Below, one piece after another: positions 7,010 to 13,542 of a DNA stretch of 64,000 bases. Below the pieces are notes generated by a model. It was given only the letters and a program-made list of their open reading frames with translations, was not told the origin of the DNA and did no database searches. The DNA comes from an uncultured Treponema sp. (GTDB taxonomy: Bacteria; Spirochaetota; Spirochaetia; Treponematales; Treponemataceae). The stretch is taken from the NCBI GenBank assembly GCA_946186185.1, contig CAMHMJ010000004.1, forward strand, positions 88,537 through 152,536. The letters are read 5' to 3'. The first letter of the stretch is position 1, and each line of letters starts with the position of its first letter. Both the position numbers and the translations under genes were made by a program.

Positions 7010-8479
7010 CTACATCTTCCCATCCCGGTACATCGAGAACTTGTCCATCGGGTATTTCTTCAGGTTTTCAAGGATTTTTCGGTCGTCTGCCTTTCCCAAA
7101 AGCGTTTCACGGGCCCGGGAAATTTCCACCTCAGTCTTGTGCTTACTTGGGCCGCCTACACAGCCCCCGGAACAAACCATTCCTTCCACAAAGTCTTCCT
7201 GAAGATTTCCAAGTTTTAACTGAGCGATGGCTTTCATACACTCCTTGCCGCCGGCACATTTCAAAAGCTTTATGCCGCTCACATCTTCGCCCCGCTCTTT
7301 CATACATTCCAGAACAGCGTCTGCAACTCCACCGGAAGAAGCAAATTTCTTTCCAAAAACGCTGGCTTCCTGATATTCTTCTTCCACAGCTTCAAAAGAC
7401 AAATCCTTAGAGCGCATAAGGGCACGGAGCTCACCGTAGGTGATGGCGTAGTCGGCATTGTCAGCAATGGTCGGGTCGTTGGCTTCAGATTTTTTTGCAA
7501 TGCAGGGACCCACAAAAACCGTTACGCAGCCCGGTCGGGTAACCTTAAGATATCGGGAAATTGCACACATAGGAGAAATGGTATTGGATTTATTGTTCTT
7601 AAACACATCCGGAAAGTGCTGCTTCAAAAGATTGATGAAGGCAGGACAGCAGGAAGTAGTCATTTTTCTACCTTCCTTTAAGGCTTCGCTCCACTCCAGG
7701 GATTCGTAGGCAGCAGTCATGTCGCCGCCAAGACCTACTTCAACCATGTCGCTGAAGCCCATCTTCATCAGGGCAGAGCGCACGCTTGCCATGGTGATAT
7801 TTTCGCCGAACTGGCCTTCCGTAGCAGGAGCACACATGGCAATCACTTCTTTTCCGGCAAGAATATCGTTTATGATATTTACAAGATAAGTTTTTGAACC
7901 GATAGCACCAAAAGGACAGGAATGAATGCAGTGTCCGCACTGAATGCAGCGCTCCTCGTTTATGCGACAGAAACCGTATTCGTCGTAGGTAATGGCACCA
8001 ACGGGGCAGGCCTTTTTACACGGCCGCTCCAGATGAACAATGGCGCCGTAGGGACAGGCCTTTGCACACATTCCGCATTCCTTACATTTTGCAGAATCGA
8101 TGTGCATTCGGACTTCACCCGGAGTAATGGCGTTAAAACGGCAGGAGTTAATGCAAGGCCGTCCAATACAGAAACGGCAGATAGAAGTAACCGAATAGGC
8201 GGAAATAGGGCAGTCGTCGCAGGCCGCATTAATCACCTGAACCACGCAATCGCTCTCTTCTTTGTCAGTAGGGCATTCCGCACAGGCCAGATGAATCCTC
8301 TGCTTTACAATTTCCCTTTCCTTGTAAATACAGCAGTAGGAAGATTTAGGACCCGGCACCATTTTGTAGACCAGCTTTTCCTTCTCATCTGCAGAAAGCT
8401 TTCCTTCCCATGCCAGCCGGCAAACCTCTTCCATGATTTTATGCTTAAAAGAAACAATAGCCTTATCATTAGTTACCAT
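7010..8479 (-). CDS. Monomeric [FeFe] hydrogenase (group B-like)
   Basis: 489 residues from the ATG at 8479. Cysteine-rich N-terminal and ferredoxin-like regions (CIYKEREIVKQRIHLACAEC; FCIGRPCINSC; CKECGMCAKACPYGA; CIQCGHCIHSCPFGA) precede the H-cluster domain. Its ligand motifs are TSCCPAFINL, PMCAISRYLK / FVGPCIAKKSE and CSGGCVGGP. The order and the separate small ferredoxin motifs fit the TIGR04105 type (group B) rather than the bifurcating HydA/HndD type. It would make or take up H2 with ferredoxin in the cytoplasm. No hydEFG maturase is in this window. The start is chosen because TATTAT lies exactly 6 bases upstream without a ribosome binding site; an in-frame ATG 18 codons earlier is unlikely. 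Confidence 0.92.
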   Translation of the reverse strand: MVTNDKAIVSFKHKIMEEVCRLAWEGKLSADEKEKLVYKMVPGPKSSYCCIYKEREIVKQRIHLACAECPTDKEESDCVVQVINAACDDCPISAYSVTSICRFCIGRPCINSCRFNAITPGEVRMHIDSAKCKECGMCAKACPYGAIVHLERPCKKACPVGAITYDEYGFCRINEERCIQCGHCIHSCPFGAIGSKTYLVNIINDILAGKEVIAMCAPATEGQFGENITMASVRSALMKMGFSDMVEVGLGGDMTAAYESLEWSEALKEGRKMTTSCCPAFINLLKQHFPDVFKNNKSNTISPMCAISRYLKVTRPGCVTVFVGPCIAKKSEANDPTIADNADYAITYGELRALMRSKDLSFEAVEEEYQEASVFGKKFASSGGVADAVLECMKERGEDVSGIKLLKCAGGKECMKAIAQLKLGNLQEDFVEGMVCSGGCVGGPSKHKTEVEISRARETLLGKADDRKILENLKKYPMDKFSMYRDGKM

Positions 8480-8485
8480 AGGAAA

Positions 8486-8491
8486 ATAATA
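8486..8491 (-). promoter_or_regulatory. -10 box 6 bases before the hydrogenase start codon
   Basis: TATTAT on the minus strand at 8491-8486, then TTTCCT, then the ATG at 8479. There is no Shine-Dalgarno-like sequence in the spacer, so a leaderless transcript is likely. Confidence 0.5.
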
Positions 8492-8563
8492 GCAGATTTT
8501 TTTGATTTTTAAAAGTTGTTTTTTATGGTTCAAACCGCCAGTAAATGTGATTTTTTTTTGCAG

Positions 8564-9007
8564 TTACAATACCAGCCGATGATCAAAAGAAAAATCGTGA
8601 ACCTCTGCAACAAACACCTTTTTAAAATCTTCATGTAAAGGATTAATTATCAGATTGTATTCGTGTTCATATTCGTAAGGCATTATGACAGAAGGGACCT
8701 TTAACATAAGCCCGGATTTTTCCTTCAGCCATTTTGAACCATAATCAACTTCTACAATATCTTCCGGTAATTTCAAAATTTTTATTGATAAAAGATAATC
8801 CGGAACATAAATCTTTGCATATGCCATATTAACAGGAGGATTCAGTTTATCCGTATGTACAAGAATTTCCAGAGCTGCAAGAGATAAAGAAGATGAAGTA
8901 TAGAGGGCTGGAATTCCTTTTTCATTCCAGCGCCCACCAAACAGCTCTGCTCCTCGACCGGATAAATCTTCGATTCGTTCTTTTCGCGCTATGCGGTATA
9001 CAACCAT
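8564..9007 (-). CDS. RES-domain toxin of a RES/Xre toxin-antitoxin pair
   Basis: 147 residues. YRIARKE, GGRWNEKGIPALYTSSSLSLAALEILVHT and the Tyr/Glu-rich C-terminal half match the RES domain, named for conserved Arg, Glu and Ser. In characterised members (ParT, MbcT, Xre-RES systems) the domain destroys NAD+ or ADP-ribosylates a target and so stops growth. The conserved residues are probably the Arg in GGRW, the Tyr in LYTS and the Glu in ALEILVH. The start codon shares one base with the antitoxin stop codon (TGATG), so translation is coupled. The length is normal and the frame is intact, so the pair is presumably functional. Confidence 0.9.
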   Translation of the reverse strand: MVVYRIARKERIEDLSGRGAELFGGRWNEKGIPALYTSSSLSLAALEILVHTDKLNPPVNMAYAKIYVPDYLLSIKILKLPEDIVEVDYGSKWLKEKSGLMLKVPSVIMPYEYEHEYNLIINPLHEDFKKVFVAEVHDFSFDHRLVL

Positions 9008-9399
9008 CAGGAATAAACTCCATATTCAATGCGGCCAAGAATATCCATTACCTCTTCCGCACCAAACCGGGAACTCAGCGCCTGAACTGGAGTTATATCA
9101 CCAAGAGCTGAATTAGGAGTTTTTAACCATTTTACGGCAGATTCTTCGGAACCAAAAATTTCTGTTGCTTTTTCATGGGCTCTCATTAAGGAAATTGTAA
9201 CTTCCGCAGCCTGAGAAGGAATATTCTGATCAGGTTTTAATCGGGAAAGGGTTCGTACGCTGGTGCCCGCAATAACTGCAAAATCTTTATCCGTAAAGTT
9301 GAAAACAATATGAACGATATTATTGTAATCATTCTTTTTTACGCCATTTAAAACCATCGAGCGACATTTTAAGGGTGTATATCTTACTGCCATTGCCAT
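9007..9399 (-). CDS. Xre/MbcA/ParS-type antitoxin of the RES/Xre pair
   Basis: 130 residues. The middle part, DFAVIAGTSVRTLSRLKPDQNIPSQAAEV, is the Xre-like helix-turn-helix. The C-terminal WLKTPNSALGDITPVQALSSRFGAEEVMDILGRIEYGVY is the DUF2384 toxin-binding region (the ParS/MbcA antitoxin family). It comes first in the pair, as usual for this class, and its TGA overlaps the toxin ATG. GGAGG lies 5 bases before the ATG at 9399. Upstream is a two-copy palindromic operator around a TATACT -10 box, so negative autoregulation by this protein is the expected mode. Confidence 0.9.
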   Translation of the reverse strand: MAMAVRYTPLKCRSMVLNGVKKNDYNNIVHIVFNFTDKDFAVIAGTSVRTLSRLKPDQNIPSQAAEVTISLMRAHEKATEIFGSEESAVKWLKTPNSALGDITPVQALSSRFGAEEVMDILGRIEYGVYS

Positions 9400-9429
9400 A
9401 CAAAACCTCCTTGCGATTCTTTTTTTTCA

Positions 9430-9463
9430 CGCCATTTGGCTATAAGTATAGCGCCAATTGGCG
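9430..9463 (-). promoter_or_regulatory. Operator/promoter of the RES/Xre toxin-antitoxin operon
   Basis: A perfect 12-bp palindrome CGCCAATTGGCG (9452-9463) and a 10/12 match CGCCATTTGGCT (9430-9441) lie in direct orientation with starts 22 bp apart, two helical turns. The putative -10 box TATACT (9450-9445 on the minus strand) lies between them. Repression by the Xre-type antitoxin binding both sites is inferred from the layout. Confidence 0.75.
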
Positions 9464-9504
9464 TTATTCGCAAGGTGTTTTTGTAACATATTTTTACTCA
9501 AAAA

Positions 9505-11082
9505 TTATGCAAAAAGTTCAGTTTTCTTAAGCCATTCTGCAACCGCAGTAGCTTCCTTGTCGAGGGCGCGGTCGTCTTCTACAAAGGCGCTCATCTTGCG
9601 GACTTCTGCGTGAACCTGCTTTGTGAAAGGAGCAAAATCGTCGATTCCTGCAAGGTCAACTGCCTGCATTGCGGCAAGAAGGTGAGTTGCAAACTGAAGG
9701 TAAACCAGGTCAATCTGTTCGCTCAATTTGCGGGCAGAAATTGTTCCCATACTTACCTTATCCTGGTTCAGGGCTTCAGTTGGTGCAGAAGTCAAAGAAA
9801 CAGGGAAGCAGTAGGTTGCAACTTCACCGCGGATTGCGCTGATTGAAATCTGAGCAGCCTTAAAGCCCAGTCGCAGGCCGGCGCGAGGATGGTCAGCAGG
9901 AGTAAATGGAATCAGATTTTCTGTAAGACCGTTAAACTTTCCGTCAATGATAATTTCAGCCTGCTTGTCTGAAAGATCTGCAATATTTGCAAGGGCGGTT
10001 CTGAGGTAGTCGCAGGCAGCGCAGATGTGTCCGCCGTAGAAGTTACCGGTGTTGTAAACCTGTCCTACATCGATATCAACCAGCGGATTATCGTTGGCGC
10101 TGTTCAGTTCTTCGGTAATCCATGCCCGGGCCATGCTCAGAGTATCTCGGTAAACGCCGTTAATCTGAGGCGCACAGCGGATGGAATATCTGTCCTGAAT
10201 CTTGTTTGTCTGGGCAACAAAGCCCTTTCCGTTCATTTTTTCAATCTGATTCTTTAAGAAATCCTCGTACTTCCAGACTCTTTTTGAATCGATGATGATG
10301 TTATGAACATAAACGGCACTTTCCATCTGGCCGCGATGATTTTTAAGCTGGCTTACCTTGGTGATAAAAGGAGTGTCTTTTCCACGGGTGATTTCTGAGG
10401 TTACGGCCGTCAAAAAGTCGGAAATATTTGCAAGGCGTTCAGCCTTTTTCCATGCCAGAGAAGCAACGGCTGTCATTACGGAAGTACCGTTCATGATTGC
10501 AAGACCTTCTTTTGCTTCAATCGGAAGAGGCTCAATTCCTTCAGCCTTAAATGCTTCCATTGTAGGGCAAACACGGCCCTTATAGTAAACATCCCTCTGC
10601 CCCATGATAACGGCTGCAAGATAGCTCAAAGGAGTAAGGTCGCCGGAAGCGCCTACTGAACCCAGCTGCGGAATTACCGGAATAATATCCTTGTTCAAAA
10701 GAGTGAGCATCATTTTTGCAAGCTCAGGACGGATTGCACTGTGCGCACCCTTTACGTTTCCGTTCAGGCGGGCAAGAACTACGGCACGGCCTGTTTCATG
10801 ATCAAATTTTGGGCCAAGACCGATTCCGTGGTAGGTTGCGATTGTGCGCTGAAGTTCTCCTGCCTTATCTACACTAATCTGGTTGTGGCAGCTGTCTCCA
10901 AAATCGGTGGTAACGCCGTAAGTCGGAACTCCGGTATTAATATAGTCGATTAAGAATTTTCGGGATTTTTCCATGCGCTCCCAGAACGCCTTGTCCTCAG
11001 GGAGCTTTACTTCTTCGTTTTTATACGCAACTGCGCATACATCTTCAATTGTAAGATTTTCGCCTTTTACAGTAACTGACAT
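9505..11082 (-). CDS. MIO-type aromatic amino acid ammonia-lyase (histidine ammonia-lyase family)
   Basis: 525 residues from the ATG at 11082, chosen because AGAAGG lies 6 bases before it; the open frame extends 22 codons further up. GSVGASGDLTPLSYLAA contains the Ala-Ser-Gly triad that cyclises into the MIO electrophile. YGVTTDFGDSCHNQI, LNSANDNPLVD, YNTGNFYGGH and the C-terminal helices also match the family. The selectivity loop reads ATYHGIGLG: the second position is His, as in histidine ammonia-lyases, but the first is Tyr rather than the usual Ser. No other hut genes are near, so the substrate (His, Tyr or Phe; lyase or aminomutase) is not settled. hutH would be premature. Confidence 0.85.
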   Translation of the reverse strand: MSVTVKGENLTIEDVCAVAYKNEEVKLPEDKAFWERMEKSRKFLIDYINTGVPTYGVTTDFGDSCHNQISVDKAGELQRTIATYHGIGLGPKFDHETGRAVVLARLNGNVKGAHSAIRPELAKMMLTLLNKDIIPVIPQLGSVGASGDLTPLSYLAAVIMGQRDVYYKGRVCPTMEAFKAEGIEPLPIEAKEGLAIMNGTSVMTAVASLAWKKAERLANISDFLTAVTSEITRGKDTPFITKVSQLKNHRGQMESAVYVHNIIIDSKRVWKYEDFLKNQIEKMNGKGFVAQTNKIQDRYSIRCAPQINGVYRDTLSMARAWITEELNSANDNPLVDIDVGQVYNTGNFYGGHICAACDYLRTALANIADLSDKQAEIIIDGKFNGLTENLIPFTPADHPRAGLRLGFKAAQISISAIRGEVATYCFPVSLTSAPTEALNQDKVSMGTISARKLSEQIDLVYLQFATHLLAAMQAVDLAGIDDFAPFTKQVHAEVRKMSAFVEDDRALDKEATAVAEWLKKTELFA

Positions 11083-11178
11083 CATTTGCCTTCTAAAAAT
11101 AATTTTGCAAATTATACGAAAAAAACAAAAAAAAATCCAATGGGGCAAATCTTACACATTATAATTGAATTTAATAAA

Positions 11179-11210
11179 AAAAATTGGCTACCGGTCGCAA
11201 CTTGCGGGGC
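11179..11210. repeat. Solo left end of the AAAATTGGC repeat
   Basis: AAAAATTGGCTACCGGTCGC followed by AACTTGCGGGGC matches the left end of the full element at 59290 (identical through ACCGGTCGC, then diverging). No right end is found nearby, so this is a truncated copy downstream of the PAP2/HAD pair and upstream of the ammonia-lyase. Confidence 0.6.
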
Positions 11211-11243
11211 AAAAAAAAACGGGCTCTCCAAGGGGAAAGTCCG
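11211..11243 (-). terminator. Rho-independent terminator of the PAP2-HAD operon
   Basis: On the minus strand a hairpin CGGACTTTCC/GGAGAGCCCG (11243-11220, loop CCTT, two mismatches) is followed by nine T. It starts 18 bp after the HAD stop codon. Confidence 0.75.
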
Positions 11244-11261
11244 CTGTTTGTCGTTCAGCAA

Positions 11262-12311
11262 CTATTCTTTTTCAACATCGTCGCCGTAGATAGTTTTCCA
11301 GTCGTTCTTCATTGAAACCGGAATCCAGCCGTTTTCCTTGCAGGAAGCCAGCATCTTTTCAGCTTTTTGCGGGTTTCCGTATTCCCGGTCGGTGTCGTCG
11401 CAGCAGAGCATGAAGCCCAGGGACTTGTACTTGTTTCCATACATGGCGTAGTTCACCATGCTTGCGTCGGTAAGGCTGTTTCCAAAGCCCAGAACCGGCT
11501 GAACACCGATTTCACGGATAATCGTAACCACCTTGTTCATCTGAAGGTTTTTTACAAGATTTTTTCCACCCATAACCAGCCTGTCGCCATCCTTAAAGGT
11601 GTAGTCCAAGCCGTCCTTGTCTTCCTGATTGCTTGAAACCACAAGGCTGTCTGAACCAATCAGCTGGTGCGGAGGAAGATTTAATGCCTGTCCCGCAAGA
11701 CCGCGGACAATAAAACGGTCGGAACCGCTTGATACATAAACGGTAAAATCGTTTGCAGTAAGATATTTTACCACCTGAACCATCGGTTTATAGAAAGCAT
11801 CCTTTCGCTTCAGGTTTTTGTACCCCGGCTGAGGAGTTTCCATAAAATCCCGGATATAATTTCCAAGCTCTTCAACCGTCATATCCTTGTAAGCAGAAGC
11901 AAGAATGCGCTCGTATTCAGCACTTAAGGGCGGAACATAACCCGTGTCCCGGAAGTTTTCTGCAATAAAAAGCTGTTTTGTGTTCGGGGTAAAGCTTTTG
12001 TCTTCAAGTACCCGGTGCACAAACATCTGGAAATCAAAATAGGTAGGATGAGTTTCGCAGCAGAGAGTTCCGTCCATGTCAAAAATGGCAATACGGTTTT
12101 CAACCGGGATAAAATCCGGAGAGTTTTTGTCCGTAACCGTTTTTACATATTCAGAAAGAGCTTTTTTTGCCGGTGCATCATCATTCCACAGGGAAAGAGC
12201 CGTCTTTGGATTTTTATCAGCCGCGCTTTTTCCGGAAGCCCCGCCACAGCAGCCTGAAAAACTCAAGCCCAAACATACTGAAAATACAACAATACTTAGT
12301 AACTTCTTCAT
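11262..12311 (-). CDS. HAD-family phosphatase lipoprotein
   Basis: 349 residues from the ATG at 12311, which has GAGAGG 5 bases upstream. A lipoprotein signal ends in SFSGC (Cys21). HAD motif I is FDMDGTLCCE at about residues 74-83, motif II is VSSGSD, and motif IV is GFGNSLTDASM. The cap segment between motifs I and II is of the helical C1 type seen in phosphoserine-phosphatase-like enzymes. It would be a membrane-anchored phosphomonoesterase of the periplasm; the substrate is unknown. The PAP2 gene stop codon lies only 2 bases before this ATG, so the two phosphatases are translationally coupled and may act in one dephosphorylation route. A terminator follows. Confidence 0.88.
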   Translation of the reverse strand: MKKLLSIVVFSVCLGLSFSGCCGGASGKSAADKNPKTALSLWNDDAPAKKALSEYVKTVTDKNSPDFIPVENRIAIFDMDGTLCCETHPTYFDFQMFVHRVLEDKSFTPNTKQLFIAENFRDTGYVPPLSAEYERILASAYKDMTVEELGNYIRDFMETPQPGYKNLKRKDAFYKPMVQVVKYLTANDFTVYVSSGSDRFIVRGLAGQALNLPPHQLIGSDSLVVSSNQEDKDGLDYTFKDGDRLVMGGKNLVKNLQMNKVVTIIREIGVQPVLGFGNSLTDASMVNYAMYGNKYKSLGFMLCCDDTDREYGNPQKAEKMLASCKENGWIPVSMKNDWKTIYGDDVEKE

Positions 12312-12313
12312 TT

Positions 12314-13294
12314 TTACCTCTCTTCTTTTCTCTTTGTTACCAGCTTTATAACAAGGGGCCACAAGGCAACCATATACAGAACTTCTACGCCTCTTGAAAT
12401 CAGGCAGCCCCAGTTTACACCAAAAAGCTTGCGGCATGGAATCTTAAAATATTCAGACATGAAATAGAGAATTACTACGCCCACTAAAGAAACGATGATT
12501 CCCTTTACATTCACACCGCTTTCAGCACTCTTAAAATTAAGGCCGGTAGCTTCAAAGCGGATCCATTTCTTTTCGATAAAGCGGGCAATACAGAAAGCCG
12601 CAAGAACTCCGGAATCTCCAAAGCCGTCCTTGAGCATTTTTGCAGGATCTACAATCAGTTTTCCGTCCCGGTAGTCCATCGGATATGGTTTTACATTTAT
12701 GTAAATAAGCACAGCAATTGCAAGAAGAATTCCTCCAAGGAGGAACCAGTTTTCCTTTTCAGGATGCTTTTCACAATAAGAAAAGATTTTAGCAGTTCCA
12801 AAAAGCACTAAAAGGGTCAGACAAAGGCCCGTAAGAACATCCTGAGGGGTGTGAACTCCAAGATAGTTTCGGGAAAAGCCTGTGAGCAAAATCATAATGG
12901 CACAGAATATTGAAACAAAGCGGGTTTTCTTGTTCTGCCAGAAGCCCGCAGCCATTCCACCGTAGAGCGCGGTTCCCATGGTTGTATGTCCGCTTGGAAA
13001 AGAATAGCCGGTTGCTTCAACGATTGCATTTCCAGCCGGAATAACCCGAGGATCACGAATCCACGGGCGGTACACACAGGCTGTAAGCTTTACAGCCGCA
13101 TTCACGATTCTTGAGCACTCAAGCCCACCAATGGTAAAAAGCCCGGCACGCTTATCAACGCACCAGTAAATAAAAGCCGGGAAAATAACAAGCCAGCTTA
13201 CAGCAACATGAGAAACAAATTCCATAAACGGCGTAAGGGCATCGTTTATGCTGTTTCTGAAGTTTTGAAGTAACAGTAAGTACGAAATATCCAT
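12314..13294 (-). CDS. PAP2-superfamily membrane phosphatase
   Basis: 326 residues and several membrane helices. The three PAP2 active-site motifs are present: KLTACVYRPW (~68-77), SFPSGHTT (~98-105), and SRNYLGVHTPQDV (~145-157), in which the His pair and Arg do the catalysis. Members remove phosphate from phosphatidic acid, undecaprenyl pyrophosphate or similar lipids at the outer face of the inner membrane. The C-terminal half holds more membrane segments than the minimal enzyme. AGGAG lies before the ATG. Only 2 bases separate it from the downstream HAD lipoprotein, which argues for one operon. Confidence 0.9.
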   Translation of the reverse strand: MDISYLLLLQNFRNSINDALTPFMEFVSHVAVSWLVIFPAFIYWCVDKRAGLFTIGGLECSRIVNAAVKLTACVYRPWIRDPRVIPAGNAIVEATGYSFPSGHTTMGTALYGGMAAGFWQNKKTRFVSIFCAIMILLTGFSRNYLGVHTPQDVLTGLCLTLLVLFGTAKIFSYCEKHPEKENWFLLGGILLAIAVLIYINVKPYPMDYRDGKLIVDPAKMLKDGFGDSGVLAAFCIARFIEKKWIRFEATGLNFKSAESGVNVKGIIVSLVGVVILYFMSEYFKIPCRKLFGVNWGCLISRGVEVLYMVALWPLVIKLVTKRKEER

Positions 13295-13345
13295 TTTTGT
13301 CTCCTGAGAGAAGCAGCTGCGCTGCTTCCTGATATATTGTAAGCC

Positions 13346-13384
13346 GTTAAGAAAATTGCGAAAGCAATTTTTAGGCTGTCCACC
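13346..13384. repeat. 39-bp hairpin repeat (copy 1)
   Basis: A perfect 8-bp stem AAAATTGC/GCAATTTT with a GAAA loop (13352-13371) sits inside a 39-bp unit that recurs, on the other strand, at 58501-58539 with 35 of 39 identical bases. Confidence 0.7.
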
Positions 13385-13394
13385 TCGTTTATTC

Positions 13395-13517
13395 GTGCAA
13401 ATATTGAGTTATTAAGTTTCATCTTCAAAATTGGCTCTCAGCGGGAACCCTGTTTGAAAAACGGCAGTACCGCTTACGCCAATTTTAAGCTGGGTTTTCT
13501 AAACTCAATATTTGCAC
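13395..13517. repeat. Palindromic intergenic element, CAAAATTGGC family (short form)
   Basis: Outer arms GTGCAAATATTGAGTT (13395-13410) and AACTCAATATTTGCAC (13502-13517) are perfect 16-bp inverted repeats. Inner ends CAAAATTGGC (13426-13435) and GCCAATTTTA (13478-13487) are the family signature. It lies between the PAP2 gene and the end of the giant lipoprotein gene. Confidence 0.8.
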
Positions 13518-13542
13518 TACTTAAATAGTCGTCTGCTACAAA

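Noticed and set aside
9505..11082. Firm naming of the ammonia-lyase as HutH
   Set aside because: The selectivity residues are unusual and no hut genes are nearby, so only the family is called.
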